A DNA stretch of 64,000 nt from Odontesthes bonariensis (taxonomy: Eukaryota; Chordata; Actinopteri; Atheriniformes; Atherinopsidae): assembly GCF_027942865.1 (NCBI RefSeq), contig NC_134516.1, positions 22,849,822-22,913,821 on the forward strand, read 5' to 3'. The position numbers and the translations under genes are program-made. This document shows positions 1 to 12,300 of the stretch, piece by piece. A model generated the notes under the pieces. The model saw nothing but the letters and a program-made list of their open reading frames with translations. It did no database searches and had not been told where the DNA came from. Within the stretch, counting starts at the first letter, position 1. Every line of letters begins with the position of its first letter.

Positions 1-3000
1 ACAAACTGTCTGTCAAACTTTTAACAGGTAAAATAAAGAAGCCTTTATTTGAGGTGATACTTGAAAATAGCAGTGATGTTAAGCCCCAACAATTCAGTGT
101 TCAAGCCTTTTTTGCTTTTTATTAGTTTAAACTGAAATTGACTGAAAAGAGAGTAATCTAACATAGAATATTAAAGCTATAATATTAAGCTCATGTTTTA
201 CCCACTCAGCTATATAAAGAAAGCAAAATTTTGAGCTGGCAGGTTCAAACTTTTGCACGCCACTGTATACATATGCTTGCATGTTCCTTATTCCGTTACT
301 GTCTTTATTTCCCTCCCACCAAACAGCCTAGACGCAAGACAACAGCTGGCGTTGGACATAAAACACACAGTATCTCTGGTGATGTGTTTGAACATAACAG
401 TTCCTCATCAGCAAGAAGATGCTTCCAGTATTCCCACGACCCCCAACCAAATAAATAACCCGCCCCTGCTTGACACCAGTGAGAGTCCTTGTCTCCAGAT
501 GCTCTGCCTGTTTTGAATCTTCCCGCAAGGCCTCCTTCCCCCCATTCTTATAACCGCTCTTATAACCACACCAGAGCCTGGAGAAGAGCACCATTACCTG
601 CGTACAATCAGCACATGCAGACTTATCCACACACATACGGACCAGCACATTCACATAGCCATGATGGATGTCGCTCCCCTCTCGCTAATGCACAAAAGCA
701 TTATCCGTCACCCTCCAGCCCAAAGGAAAGAGATGCTCTTTTAAAATTGACATTCTGCTCTCTGGCAGCGTCCCCAGCAAGCCATGTGGAAGTCAGCCTT
801 GCTGCAGAGCTACTCATGCAGGAAGGTGCCTCCTCTCCTTCCTAATCCTTCTTGAGTGGGGGATCATAAAGGCAGTTTCTAGTTCATTAAATACTTCTCA
901 CTTCATACTCCATTATTCAAACGTGTTCGGGATAAATCACACAAAATGTGCATTTGTGTCTCAAGGCAAGGAATCGTACATGCTAGGAGTACTCTGTTCA
1001 AAACCAGGGTCGAATCCTGGACTAGATGCCACCAGTTCAGATTCTGTTTGACAGAACACATTTAATTTTTGATGTCTTGTTTTTGTCACAATATATTTTT
1101 TAATATCATTTGAAATTAGTAGAATTTTTCTTTGAGTTCTATGGGTTGCTGAGATTGAGAAACATGATAATAGATTTAATTTGTTGATAGAATGCCCCTG
1201 TCAATGAGTGATCTTATTATCAAGTCACTTCTAAAATGCAAACAACTGAGCAAAACACTTACAAACAAAATGACATAACAGTAACACAAATACACCAAGA
1301 CAAAGAGCTGAAACACTTATTCCTATCTACGCTCCAGAGCCTCAATAAAACAACAAAAGGAAGACAAAACAAATAAATCAATTAGTGAATAACAAAGAAA
1401 TCCAACAAAAGGATCAAACCTTTAACAGGTTATTTTAAGATTAGAAATAAAGTGGACTTAAAAAAAAAGGTAAATAGATGCCAAAAATACTGTGCTAAAT
1501 ATAAATAAATAGCTTAAATATATATATTTATCTAAATACAATTAAAAAGAACACATTCAAAAATGAATTGGGCCCATTAAAATGCAAATAAGTCAATCAT
1601 ACATCAAACGGTGGTGAAAACAAATCAACAAAGAGAGTTTAAAAACAAAATTCAGGAGCCAAAGATGGCTGCCAGAGTGTGTTTTCATAGAGAAAAATCT
1701 GCATAATCAATTATAGGCCATATCAACTGAGGGATCATTTTCTTTCAAACTTTAAAGGCAATAGACTCAGTCAATCTTTAAAGTGAGCTCAGACAACCAT
1801 AAACCCTTTTTATCATGTAATCTGTGTGGGGCTTTAAGGAAAGTTCAGGGTCAAGATATTTGAAAGAGTCTCCATTTTTTTTCACGTAGAGATCCATTGT
1901 CAAAATTAAAACCCAATTCGCCCATTAGCACAATAAAAGACTTCTTCTTAGTCAACAGAAGTTCACTTGAAAAAGTACAGATAATGACATTGACCCTTAA
2001 TTGTTAACATGATTACCTACCATGGAAATATGGTGGAAATCCAACATTTTAGATAAAAGGCTGTTTTTCCTACTTTCCTATACTGCTTTCTGCTGTATTA
2101 TTTCATAATGTTCCTATTGATGTGTTTAACAGACTGGTATTATGTTAGGTCCTCTCCATCTGCCTGTCCACTCTTGTTGCTTTATAAACTACAATCCAAT
2201 ATGAAAAATTTAGGTCAATCATTTGTCTCAACATGTGATGTTGGTTATGTTTGTGTGAATCTGTCTCTGAGATGTTACGGGAGCTGATTGGTTGAATACA
2301 GTGAATACACCAAATAGTTCTTGGGTATTTGGAGCCAGTGCTATACAAGATTTGTATGCTCCAGCATCCTTCTTTTGGTTTTGTTGGGTTTTGTCAGAAT
2401 TGTTTTTGTTTTTTTTAATCACAAATTGACATTTACCATACTCTGTCATCCATGGTGACATTGCTGACTATCCTAAATAGAGGATCCCTCCGATATATCT
2501 AATTCTTTATATCATTTCTGATTATTGGGATTTTTAACTGGCATTTGCATCGTGACAAAATGGACCTCTTGTGACAAGTTTCAGCCAATAGATAATGTTG
2601 AATTTGTGCCAACCTCGGTGATAAATAAGGTGAGCCAGCTTAACTTATTTCTACATTCTTCCATTTATTCACTTCACTGTTTTTGGCGCTGCACTTTTAA
2701 TGTGTGTGTTTTTTTGGTTTTTTTGTGAGCTTTTGCTGACCAGCAAGTCAGTGGCTTCTATGAAGCTGTCAAGTCTTGGCATTTCTTTTTATTGGTGTAC
2801 CCGAATAACGTGGAAAACGAACCATTGACCACCATTTTTAAAAGATCTTGTTGCTGCTTGCTCTCATGTTTGTCACCCAAATGACACAAGACTCTAGTCG
2901 TTGAAAGAGTGAGTGGAGCCCAGAGAGGAAAACCGAATGTTTTTTCCAAATCTGGAAAAGTACAAAAGTATCAGTGGTTGACTTTGGATTCATACAGTTC

Positions 3001-5239
3001 AGTCAGATGACAAAATAATTATTATATTTCAGTGAATTTATCTTTGTTTCAAGTGCAACACTCACTGTTCAGTTTTGTCATAAGGAGCTGCACCACAATG
3101 CATTTTACTGACATATGAATGACAGGTCATGTGACTGCCTTTTACCTGAGAAATCTTATGTTCTAATAATATTAGTTTAAATTAATTGAATAATACTTTA
3201 TTAATCCTAAGATGGTAGTTAATCAAGATTAGTTATCATAGAACAGCAATTGTAATTCTGTCCCACCAAAGGCCCATATGTGATTTGCTTTGTCTCTATA
3301 ACATTACCAAACAGTTTTCTCAACAGTAGTGCAGTTTTGAGCTTATCTAATGTTAAAACAACACTTATTCAAACATATAGATGTGAAATACCTATGACAG
3401 ATCAGATATCAATGAAGCTTTTGTACAAAAAGTCAAAAGAGTCTCACAATCTTGTACTTTCATAACATTCTTCACTCTGTGGGCATTCAGATGGCTGCAG
3501 ATTTCCTCTGGATTTAATCAAATCAGTACAACAAACCCCAAATCAGATCATACCACAGCTGTTTCAAACTCACTGAGAGTAAGATTGCAGTTTTTCTGTT
3601 TTATCAACAGTGTTATGATGTTCAGAAGCAGCCATGGTCACGTTATTGCCTCTGTGGCCATCTCTGGGGGTTGTGGATTTGGCAGAAGCTGGATTAAAGT
3701 ATTTGGAGGTCAAACACATCAACCTCACGGCATTTGCAGCAGGGCAATGGAGGGCATGAGGAGCCGGTTACAGCCATCAAAGACTCCACCACTGGCGGTG
3801 GAGTCGACCCCCACATCCCCACAACCTGTGACTGTAATAGAAGACAGTTTAACCTGTGCTGTGGAGACTGAACACATTTTATTCAACAATTTGTTTTGTT
3901 AATCTGCATAATATTAGTCTGTGGAAGCAACAAGTAATGCCATGATGTGAGAGGGCCCCTAGTGGTCTAAATAAGAATATTGTAAGAGGAGAAGTGCTTC
4001 ATGTGTTGCGGGACAAACAAGAGAAATATGAAAGTTAGGGTTTTCATCTTAAACGGCGAGGGCAAGCTGCATTGTTGTGCATGTGTCTGTGGGTGTCAAT
4101 GTAGAACGGCGCTGCTAGTTTTCCAGTCCATTGTACCCACTGTGTATACACAGGTTAGTGCTGCAGCTCTGACAATAACCCTCTGCTTTAGACTATCTGC
4201 CTTCGCATCTGTGACACACTGAGGAGCCACAGACGTTCAGAGCGGTTTCTTTACTCTCTGTTATCTCTGACATGCACACTGTCTCCTTCTCCATCTCTCC
4301 TGTGCTTCCATACCACTCCACACTCATGGCCTCCGTGGCCCCCTTCACCTCCTTCCCCTGTGCCTCTCGGTCTATCTTAGACTGAAGTGAGGTTTCAGTT
4401 CAGTTACAGTGGAGAAGAGCTCCTTTGTGTTTGTCGAGAGCTGTCAGACAGGAGATCTTATCCCCTGTGCTGTTCTCTTCTCAGCAGGAAAGGTGACGGA
4501 GCCGCTTTCGGCAGGCAGCAAGGGTCCGACAGTTCAAACTTGACCTTAAAGAGACGATGTCAAGCTCAGTACTGTGAGCGTGTTGGAAGTCTTTTTTTAA
4601 TGGAGAGCTATGCAAACAGCACTCAATCTTGAGGTTGTTGACTCTGTTCTCAGAGGCTGTTAACCCTGTTCAATGCCTTCTATCAAAGTGTTTAAATGAC
4701 TGAATCACAGAAAATGTGTCATCCGCTTCCTTTCCAATTCTCACCGAAAAATATAAATATGAAGTGTTGCGTCCCTGTATGTATATCAGTTACAACGGAA
4801 AATGCAGTTCCTTGTTCAAAGTATATGCTTGCCAGACCTAAACCTGTATACCGTGTGAAAAGACTGCAAACTCCTTTGCCAATCCAAACCCACAATAGAT
4901 CATGGGTGATTTGTAAGTATCGGATGTAACAAAGGTCAATCTGCCAATGGGCTTTCGGTAAGTTACGAGCTCACAAAGCCCAGTCTTTCAGTGAATACTA
5001 CAATGAGCAGAGTTGAAACCTTTATTGATCAGCTTCAGTACTAATAAGATTGGATGTAGCCCTCCAAACCCCACAGATATTCTTCTCTCTCTAAATCAAC
5101 AGATTAGATTGGCATATACATTCGTCTTATCCCCGCCTGTTACCATTCAAATGTGTCGGGCAGCCTGCGGCAAACAAAGAAAGGAGAATGAGAGAATAGG
5201 TAGGATTGAGCACAAGAAAAGACGCACCTAAAGGATTTA
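1..5239. other. Gene-free left flank
   Basis: No exon chain is recognisable here on either strand. Open frames of up to about 120 codons exist (for example 489-845 and 3585-3902) but they have no recognisable domain, no consistent splice partners and no similarity I know. The stretch is AT-rich, with A-rich runs around 1250-1560. A short box near 1009-1021 resembles a tRNA-type B box (GGGTCGAATCCTGG) and may be the relic of a SINE, but no A box or cloverleaf is seen. A small perfect stem (CTCCACC/GGTGGAG) lies at 3784-3803. A CTCF-like core lies at 3951-3969 and is listed separately. Confidence 0.6.
3951..3969 (-). promoter_or_regulatory. CTCF-like core motif
   Basis: On the minus strand the sequence reads CCACTAGGGGCC, which matches the vertebrate CTCF core CCASYAGRKGGC with one mismatch. 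This is a motif match only; occupancy cannot be judged from sequence. Confidence 0.25.
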
Positions 5240-6090
5240 TAGGGGTCCAGCTGAGGCTGTATGTGGAGGTCCCCACAAAAGGGGAGAGAGATGAGGTTTG
5301 TGATGGGCAGGCCGTCACATCCACTGGGGGACAAAAGAGTGGGGTGACAAGCAGCCGATGGACAGAAGGTCCATTTCCACTCACACAAAAGAACCGGGAA
5401 GATGAAGCAGATTAGCAGCTCTTTATTCCCATTGTGAAGGCTCTAAATGATAAGATTTAGCCCTTTTTCTATCCTTGCCTGTGTCCTGTGTGTGTGTATG
5501 TGTGAGGCAGAGAGAGCGTAAGCTCACACAAGACATCACAAGCTCTTTCATTCTGCCTTTTTTTTTGGCTTTCTATTGTACACTACATCAGGATATGCTT
5601 CACGTTATTTCTTCTCTTCCGTGCAGGTTCATACGCAGACACACGAATGCACTTTTTCTGACGAGTAATTTATTCATCCTCAGAGAAAAGAGAAGATTTG
5701 ACAGATGGTTTTGAAGTCACTTCCCTTCTTTTTTCACTAAACCATGAATTTAAAGTTCAAATGGAGAGGCTCTTATAGCTTAAACCCCCTCATCATCGCA
5801 AGATGATGTTTTTGTGAGTTGTTGAGTAGGAAATTACCCCATCTACCTTCTACTTCTACCCATTGCTACTGGACAATAACGTCAGTCAGTCAGTCAGAAG
5901 CTTTTATGTGGTTTTCAGATGACACACTGTTATTATGTGACATGTCCAGGAGCTGTGTTACCACCTGCATTTATGGTCATCGAGATCTTACAAGAGCTCA
6001 TTCAAAAGATTATGTTGTATAAATTAGTTCCCTCTGATCATGTCTTTGTATTTAGTGCCATCTACTGATTATCTTCCAATATTACATGGC
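5240..6090 (+). repeat. Direct repeat block A, copy 1 (diverged)
   Basis: This block is repeated in the same orientation at about 7677-8400. Matching stretches occur in the same order: a 'gggagagagatg' segment, 'cagccgatggaca' with 'aaggtccatttcc', 'attcccattgtga', 'gataagattta' followed by cccttt, and at the end 'gccatctactgat'. Between these anchors the copies have drifted and differ by many indels, so the duplication is old. No coding frame is shared by the copies, and I do not recognise the block as a known transposon. Its placement relative to the broken ABCB6 copy suggests it is the upstream flank of a tandemly duplicated ABCB6 unit. Confidence 0.65.
6055..6070 (-). promoter_or_regulatory. 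CTCF-like core at end of repeat block A1
   Basis: The minus strand reads TCAGTAGATGGCAC, one mismatch from the CTCF core CCASYAGRKGGC. The same core is kept at the matching place in the second copy of the block (8361-8375). Confidence 0.3.
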
Positions 6091-6339
6091 CTTGTTGTAA
6101 TGGTTTATCTCAAGATTTCAAACAGTCCAGATTATAAATAGCATAAACAAAAGATGAGTTGCTAAAAGTTCAAGCGATTTTAAAATATGTATTTCAGCTC
6201 TAAATCAAGTGATCTGACAAAAATAATCAATCAATGATCAAGAAATCATTTTCATGAAATACAGTCATTCGTATTTGTAATTAAATTTCACAAGCTCAAA
6301 TTAAAACATATAATGATTAGTTTTAATACTGGATGGAAA

Positions 6340-6640
6340 TAATTTGCGGTCAATGACTGTGTGACCTGTGGGTGTTGAGTTTAATCCCTTGAGTTCTTTG
6401 CAGGCCTTTCCTCTTTCCACCTTTAGTTGACCCAGTAAGTCAAAAAGCACACCCTGTTGGGTTGAGGTCAGGTGACTGACTCGGCCATTTAAGACATTTT
6501 TATTTATTCGCCTTAAGGACTTCTTGAATCATTTTTGTGGTATGTTTTTGGTCAGTCCACCAAGAACCCACCATCTGCTCCCATAGATCTGTGGCACAAC
6601 TCACTTCACATATGTATGTTCCCTGCATTAGTTATATGGT
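6340..6640 (-). mobile_element. Tc1/mariner DNA transposon fragment, decayed
   Basis: Read on the minus strand, 6452-6490 encodes KWPSQSPDLNPTG, the conserved block near the last catalytic acidic residue of Tc1-type transposases (usual form WPSQSPDLNPIE). The flanking minus-strand sequence continues the family pattern, with a DxPKxxxK-like stretch upstream and CAF followed by a lysine-rich stretch downstream, but stops interrupt it (one follows CAF directly). No terminal inverted repeats are apparent, so only an internal piece of the transposase region survives. It lies between repeat block A1 and the ABCB6 relic. Confidence 0.7.
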
Positions 6641-7189
6641 GCACTGAGGTCAACACTCATCGCTTTTGTGCTGCTGTCGGGGTTTAATGTTTAATATCTG
6701 TATTTACTTTACAACACAGTTCCTATTGCTAAGGCTAACTGCCTCTTTGTGAAGCAACAAATACCTTAACCGGCACGTTTTTTTTGCAGAATGGTCCTGT
6801 ATCTCTTACATTCACTGCCTATCTCTTTGCACCATTGTCTGCTGACGGACAATTATAACACTGTTTACATCATTATGTGCTATCCATACTGTTATTTAAA
6901 CTGTTTATAGCTTCACTGGTTCTTGTTACTCTTCCATGTTGTAGTTAATTGTGAATAATTATTTAACCCTATTGGACTTTGATCATACTGGTTGTGTCTT
7001 TATTGCTTCATTTATTATTTATTTTATCTTATCTGTTGCTCTAATATGTATTGTATCATGGCATCCAAGCTGTGCTAGCGCAAGACGGTTTTGCAAAAAC
7101 AATACAGATATCAATGTATATTAGAACTTGCAAGTAATACAATGTTGTCCTTAATATTTCTGTTTGTAACTGTGTGTGTTTACAGAAAG
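6641..7189. other. Spacer between Tc1 relic and ABCB6 relic
   Basis: No gene is recognised. The stretch is AT-rich. If the upstream ABCB6 copy was once whole, its body should have lain in this interval; no exon similarity is visible here, so most of it appears to have been deleted or replaced. Confidence 0.5.
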
Positions 7190-7620
7190 TCTGTAGTTAT
7201 TTATTTGTCTTCATTGGATTTTTTCAGGTAAAGCAAACATCTCTGAAAGCTTTTATAGCAGTCCTGAAAAGATTGCGGCTATTATGATGAGTTTTACAAC
7301 AGAATCTCTCTGTGGAGTACATCTGCTCTGGAGACACAAAACACAAATGATTTTTCATCGTCTTCGGAGCAGAAATTATTCTGATTGTCAGCGAGGGCTG
7401 GATTGCTGAATGAGGATAGAAAGTGCTTCTTCTTGACTAGTTCTGAAAGACTCACATATGTATACATCACACCTTTGTGTTCATTGAACTGTGAGTAAAT
7501 GTCACTTTCTCCATGCAAAATGAAAATGTGAAAATAGCTTTTTTTTTTCACAATAAAGCAGACTGTGGAAAGACAGGTCATGGAGAAGAGGAATGGTGCC
7601 GTAATAAAATTGAGCAGGTA
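7190..7620 (+). pseudogene. Decayed partial duplicate of ABCB6 3' end
   Basis: The sequence matches the intact ABCB6 downstream at several points in order. An intron-acceptor-like tract and 18 identical bases at 7228-7245 match the start of ABCB6 exon 15 (VKQTSL). A 'ctctctgt' acceptor tract followed by TSALETQ-like sequence near 7318-7340 matches exon 17 (TSALDTQ). Bases 7357-7414 read IVFGAEIILIVSEGWIAE, then a stop, against [19 protein letters not shown] of exon 18. Bases 7571-7617 match the ABCB6 3' UTR at 16797-16838. Much of exons 15-16 and all of the H-loop region are missing, and frames are broken. Intron-edge sequence is retained, so this came from DNA duplication, not from a retrocopy. 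Confidence 0.85.
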
Positions 7621-7676
7621 CAGTATTAACACTAACAATGTTGTGCGACTCTATACAATTAATTACACACGTAAAG

Positions 7677-8400
7677 GGTTTCAGATGAGGCTATATATGG
7701 GAGAGTCCTCTCAAAGGAGAGAGAGATGGAGTTTGTGACGGGCAGACCATGACATCCTGGGGGGTAAAGAGTGTGGAGTGACAAGTGGCCGATGGACACA
7801 AAGTCCATTTCCTTTTCGCAAAAAAATGCGGAGATGAGGCCAATGAGCAGCTATTTATGCCCATTGTGATGATAAGATTTATCCCTTTATCCGTCCCAGT
7901 TTCTGAATCTCAGTCTCTTCTGTATGTTTTTTCTTTCTTTTTGAAAACTGCATCTGGATTTCCTCTGCTTTTTCTACTTTCATATGCAGCTGCAGGCACT
8001 TTTATTGAAGAGTCCTTTATTTATCCTAACGGGAAAGAGAGATTCTTCTTACCAAACTAAATGTGCAGTTTGATGAGGAAAACATTCAACTCAAAGATGC
8101 AAATGTGCTTTATGGGAGGAGAGACACCCCTATCTACTCTACGATATTGTTAATCCTGCACTCAGTGGTATCAGTAGCTATTAATAGATATACTGTTATT
8201 AATAATGTACCTCAAATTGTAATTGTGTGTGGGGTTTTTTCAACAAGAAGTTTTTTTCCTCACCACCTGCAATTAGTCAAATGGAGGATGTATTGTCTCT
8301 TCTTCTTACACTTTCTCATGGCATTCGCTTCTCTCCTCAGACTAGATCTCGTGTTTATATTGCCATCTACTGATCATCTTGCAAAATTTCAAGCTATAAC
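7677..8400 (+). repeat. Direct repeat block A, copy 2 (diverged)
   Basis: Second copy of the block seen at 5240-6090, in the same orientation and with anchors in the same order. It begins immediately after the last similarity to the ABCB6 3' UTR in the relic and ends about 300 bp before the ABCB6 promoter region. This order (A, broken ABCB6, A, whole ABCB6) is what a head-to-tail duplication of an 'A + ABCB6' unit would leave. Function, if any, is unknown. Confidence 0.65.
8361..8375 (-). promoter_or_regulatory. CTCF-like core at end of repeat block A2
   Basis: The minus strand reads TCAGTAGATGGCA, one mismatch from the CTCF core. It is the counterpart of the motif at 6055-6070 in the first copy of the block. 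Confidence 0.3.
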
Positions 8401-8539
8401 TTGACCGAGATGATCAGTGCTTTCATACAACCCTTAGTAGAATTACATAGAGTTTTGGAGTAATTCAAAGTCACGCGAATATATCCATGTGTGTCTAATA
8501 TTTCATGTTATTTCAGCCTTTTTTCCTTCCCCGTCCCTG

Positions 8540-8933
8540 TTCAAAAGCCGATTAATCTGTTCCGTGTCCATCCTCTGGGGGGCGCTGAAGTCCACCGTAC
8601 GCGCTCAGACCCTGTTGCGTAAGCGTCGATTGCCGAGTCATGGATAGCTGTTGTTTAACACACACGCGACAAGGACGACCACTTTCGGAACATGAGTGCA
8701 CACAGTTTGTGGACAGCGCGATGACAGACGCGTAGTTATGTAGTTTTCTGTTCTCTTAGCAGCGTTAAACGTAACAATTGGTCATTTGTGTGAAAGAGGT
8801 GTCCTCCGGACAAAAAGCCGGCTAACAGCTAACAGAAGGCGGACTCTCGTTTTCCAGGAGTAACCTCTGCTGCTGAGCGCCTTCGTTATTTTGAAGTTGA
8901 GAGCAGCCTGTTTGTGTCTACCTGCCAAGTGAG
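8540..8933 (+). promoter_or_regulatory. abcb6: ABCB6 promoter and 5' untranslated exon
   Basis: A locally GC-richer stretch with many CpG steps lies just upstream of ABCB6. It includes a CTCF-like GGGGGGCGCTG element at 8576-8586. A donor-like GAG/GTAACA sits at 8931-8936, and the first coding exon has a good acceptor (cccccag) ending at 9312. I infer a non-coding first exon ending at 8933 and a 379-bp first intron. The exact transcription start is not visible; there is no clear TATA box. Confidence 0.5.
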
Positions 8934-9320
8934 GTAACAGTACCCTCAAATATGCGTTAACGGTGCGCAATTCTTGATGCGTCTTGTCCGTTAAGCTGCA
9001 CAATGTGTTGTAAATGAGCTATTAACCGGTGTGCACCTTGACTTTCGCGTGGGTTTCTCTGAACTGCACTGCACTGCCCTCACATTTTGATAATGTGTGC
9101 TATATTGGTGATGTGATGGGTTTTATATTTTTAGCAGCAAAGGGATGTTGAGCCTCTTAAATGACCGTGTGTAGCAGTGTGTTAGCCAGTTGTGCTTGTG
9201 TGGTGTTAAACTGAGGGATACTTGCTTTTCTCCCTTTTTAAAAAGCTGTTTTATTATTTGTGAATATACATTCTGCTGCTGCCCCTGTAGTAAAATCCTT
9301 TCTGTCCCCCAGTTGCAGCC

Positions 9321-12300
9321 ATGGTGTTCATGCGGAGCTACTGTGAATCAAATGCCTCCATCTCCCACACCTGGGTGGATGAAGGCATCTCCCCCTGCTT
9401 CTACTTTACACTGGTCCCCACCATCCTGCTCACCATCGCCTTTTTCCTCGGAGCCCTCCACCACATATGCTACCAGAAGTATGGCACCACAATGGAACCC
9501 AAGTACATCCCACGCTCCCGTCTCTATGGTTTCCAGCTGGCCATCTCAGTCCTGCTCCTGCTTCAGTTTCTGGGTGGGACGGTGTGGCAAGTTGCCACTG
9601 CAGGAGAGCTTCCGGGATATGTGGTGCTGTACGGCTCCTTTTCTGTGGCGGGATGGGCCTGGGCTTCAGCCACGCTCAGGGTGGAGAGACGGAGGGTCCT
9701 GCTGATGGACCGGACAAGGGGACACAGCACTGTCCTGCTGGTGTTCTGGGCCATAGCTTTCTCAGCTGAGAACTTAGCCTTTGTGTCCTGGTACAGTCCT
9801 CACTGGTGGTGGGGCCTGGAGGACACTCAGCAGCAGGTGAGGAAAGAATGAACGTCACATAAGATCTAGTTTTTGATCAAATCGAAAGAAAGTAGACCCA
9901 ATAATGCTTGTTTTTTTTGTTTCATCAATCTATAGCTTTTAAAACTGTGTAATGTCCATCAGCATTACTGATTTAGTTTTACCAGTGTTGATCCAGGAGT
10001 GTGCTTAGTCATTATGATAAAACTCCCAGCAGTGATATTCTAGTGAGTCAAAGGTTACTTATTTGTTTAGGATAAGTAGAGACACTCCTCTCTGAGCTAT
10101 GCAAACGGTCTAAAACATAAAGGATTATGTTTACACCCAAACAGCTCGAGATTTGTGTGGTTTTGGTTTGGTCTGTTTTTTTTTTTGTTTTTTTTTGCTG
10201 AGTCATTGCCATGTCAGACTTTCTCTTCCTAAACTCCACCCGGTTAGCCAATTAAAACACAAGAGAAAATCTTGCTCCTCCCACACTGAGTCAGAGCAGC
10301 AGGCTCCACTTTGTGTTTTCATACCTGCAAGCATGACTTGGCAGTTTGTTTGTTTTTTTCCTTTCTTTTATAAAGCTTTTGTCCAAAACTGAAAAAAGGG
10401 GTTTTATTATTGTTATTATTACTATTATTATACACCAGTGCCCTGCAAACTACATATCAGGCTTTTGCTTAATTCGATCCATCATTGCATTATGTCTGAA
10501 TTTTAGTGTAATTTGAATTAACAGCTTACCACTACCAGTTGATTTAACCAGGTCATTAAGGCTAGTTGGTTACTGTTACATAGCTGCGTTATGAGTATTG
10601 AATGGTCACATCTTCACTCCTGCACACTGTTTAACTTTGACGTGGAATCCATGTTGATCTGCTTGTAAATGTCTCTGAACCCGTCAGGTTAAGTTTGCTC
10701 TGTGGCTGATCCGCTACAGCGGCACCGGTCTGCTGTTCTTCATCGGTCTTAAAGCTCCGGGGCTGCCTCGAAGACCTTATATGCTTCTGATCAATGAAGA
10801 TGAGCGGGACGTGGAAAGCAGCGGACAGGTAGAGATGCTTACGTGGTCTTTGTGAGCTTAATAGTGAGTTGATCGTTGAAGATCGTTTCTTTGTGAGACA
10901 GATATTTTAAAAAAAGAAACATACAGATTTGTTTTTTTTAGAAACACTTCTGCACTTTTCTGGAAATGGGTTTTGGGTTTACTGGTGTATGTTTCTGTAC
11001 CTCAGAATCTATTGGGGAGAACAGAAGAGAACCTCTCCACCTGGCAGGATTTCAGGAAGAAGGTCCGCCTGCTTCTCCCGTACATGTGGCCTCGAGGCAA
11101 TATCATTCTCCAGCTTCTGGTCCTCTTCTGTTTGGTACTACTGGGAGTCGAGAGGGCTATTAATGTCTTTGTACCCATTTACTACAAAAATATCGGTATG
11201 TGAAGCGTCCTCTTTACCTTACCCTGCTGGCTCTTAATTTAAATGGCGTCTTTCCGTAGTGACATTGTTAAAACAAACCTGCGCCTCAGTTTAGTGGAGG
11301 TTAGATATGGTTTCATTTGTTCCTATGCTTGGCTGCGTGCCATTTTTCTTCTCTCATTTACCCTGATCTCTCTCCAAGTGAATGAACTGACTGATGGCAG
11401 CAGCTGGCGCACTCTGGCCACCACAGTGTGTATTTATGTGCTGCTCAAGTTCCTGCAGGGCGGAGGGGCAGGTAAACCTCACTCATTCATGTTCTGGACA
11501 CTATTATAAAGTGAGCTCTGTAGCATCGCATAAACAGCCCGAGACCTTACTTAACTCTTTGTTCTTCTCCTCCCAGGCGCGTCAGGGTTTGTCAGTAATA
11601 TGCGCTCCTTCTTCTGGATCCGTGTGCAGCAGTACACCAATCGGGTGGTTCAGGTTCGTCTGTTTGCCCACTTGCACTCGCTCTCTCTACGCTGGCATCT
11701 CGGCCGCAAAACCGGCGACGTGCTGAGAAGCATAGACCGTGGCACCTCCTCCATCAACAGTTTGCTCAGGTGAGACGTCACTGGCGTGGGTTTGTTGGTT
11801 ATAGATCTGATGATTCATTAATGGAAATGTCTTTATCAGAACCTTAGGTTTAGCAAATCAGTATGACTTAGCAGCACTAGGTTTTGTTTGGACACTGTGA
11901 CACTTTTCATTTGAGATGGAAGATGAAATTGACTCCTCTATCCGTGTTCTTTCACAGTTACCTTGTGTTCAGCATCTTTCCAACCATCGCTGATATTGTC
12001 ATTTCCATCATCTACTTCGTCACTTATTTCAATGCCTGGTTCGGCCTTATAATCTTCATCTGCATGACCCTCTACCTCAGTAAGTGGGGCATGCTTAACC
12101 AAAGCAACTTTATTGAATGACATTTTAATATGAATCGGACAATATTTAAGTGTGTAGAAGTTTTCTCACTGCTTGTCGATGTCCCTCAGCCCTGACCATC
12201 ATCATCACCGAATGGAGAACCAAGTACAGACGAGACATGAATCTGCAGGACAACAACGCCAAGTCCAAGGCTGTGGACTCCTTGTTGAACTTTGAGACGG

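Noticed and set aside
489-845. 118-codon open frame rich in His/Pro/Ser
   Set aside because: No domain, no splice partners, composition fits chance reading of non-coding sequence.
958-1030. tRNA-like B box (GGGTCGAATCCTGG)
   Set aside because: No A box, acceptor stem or cloverleaf can be drawn around it; at most a SINE relic.
3585-3902. 105-codon open frame
   Set aside because: Unknown sequence, no family resemblance and no convincing exon borders.
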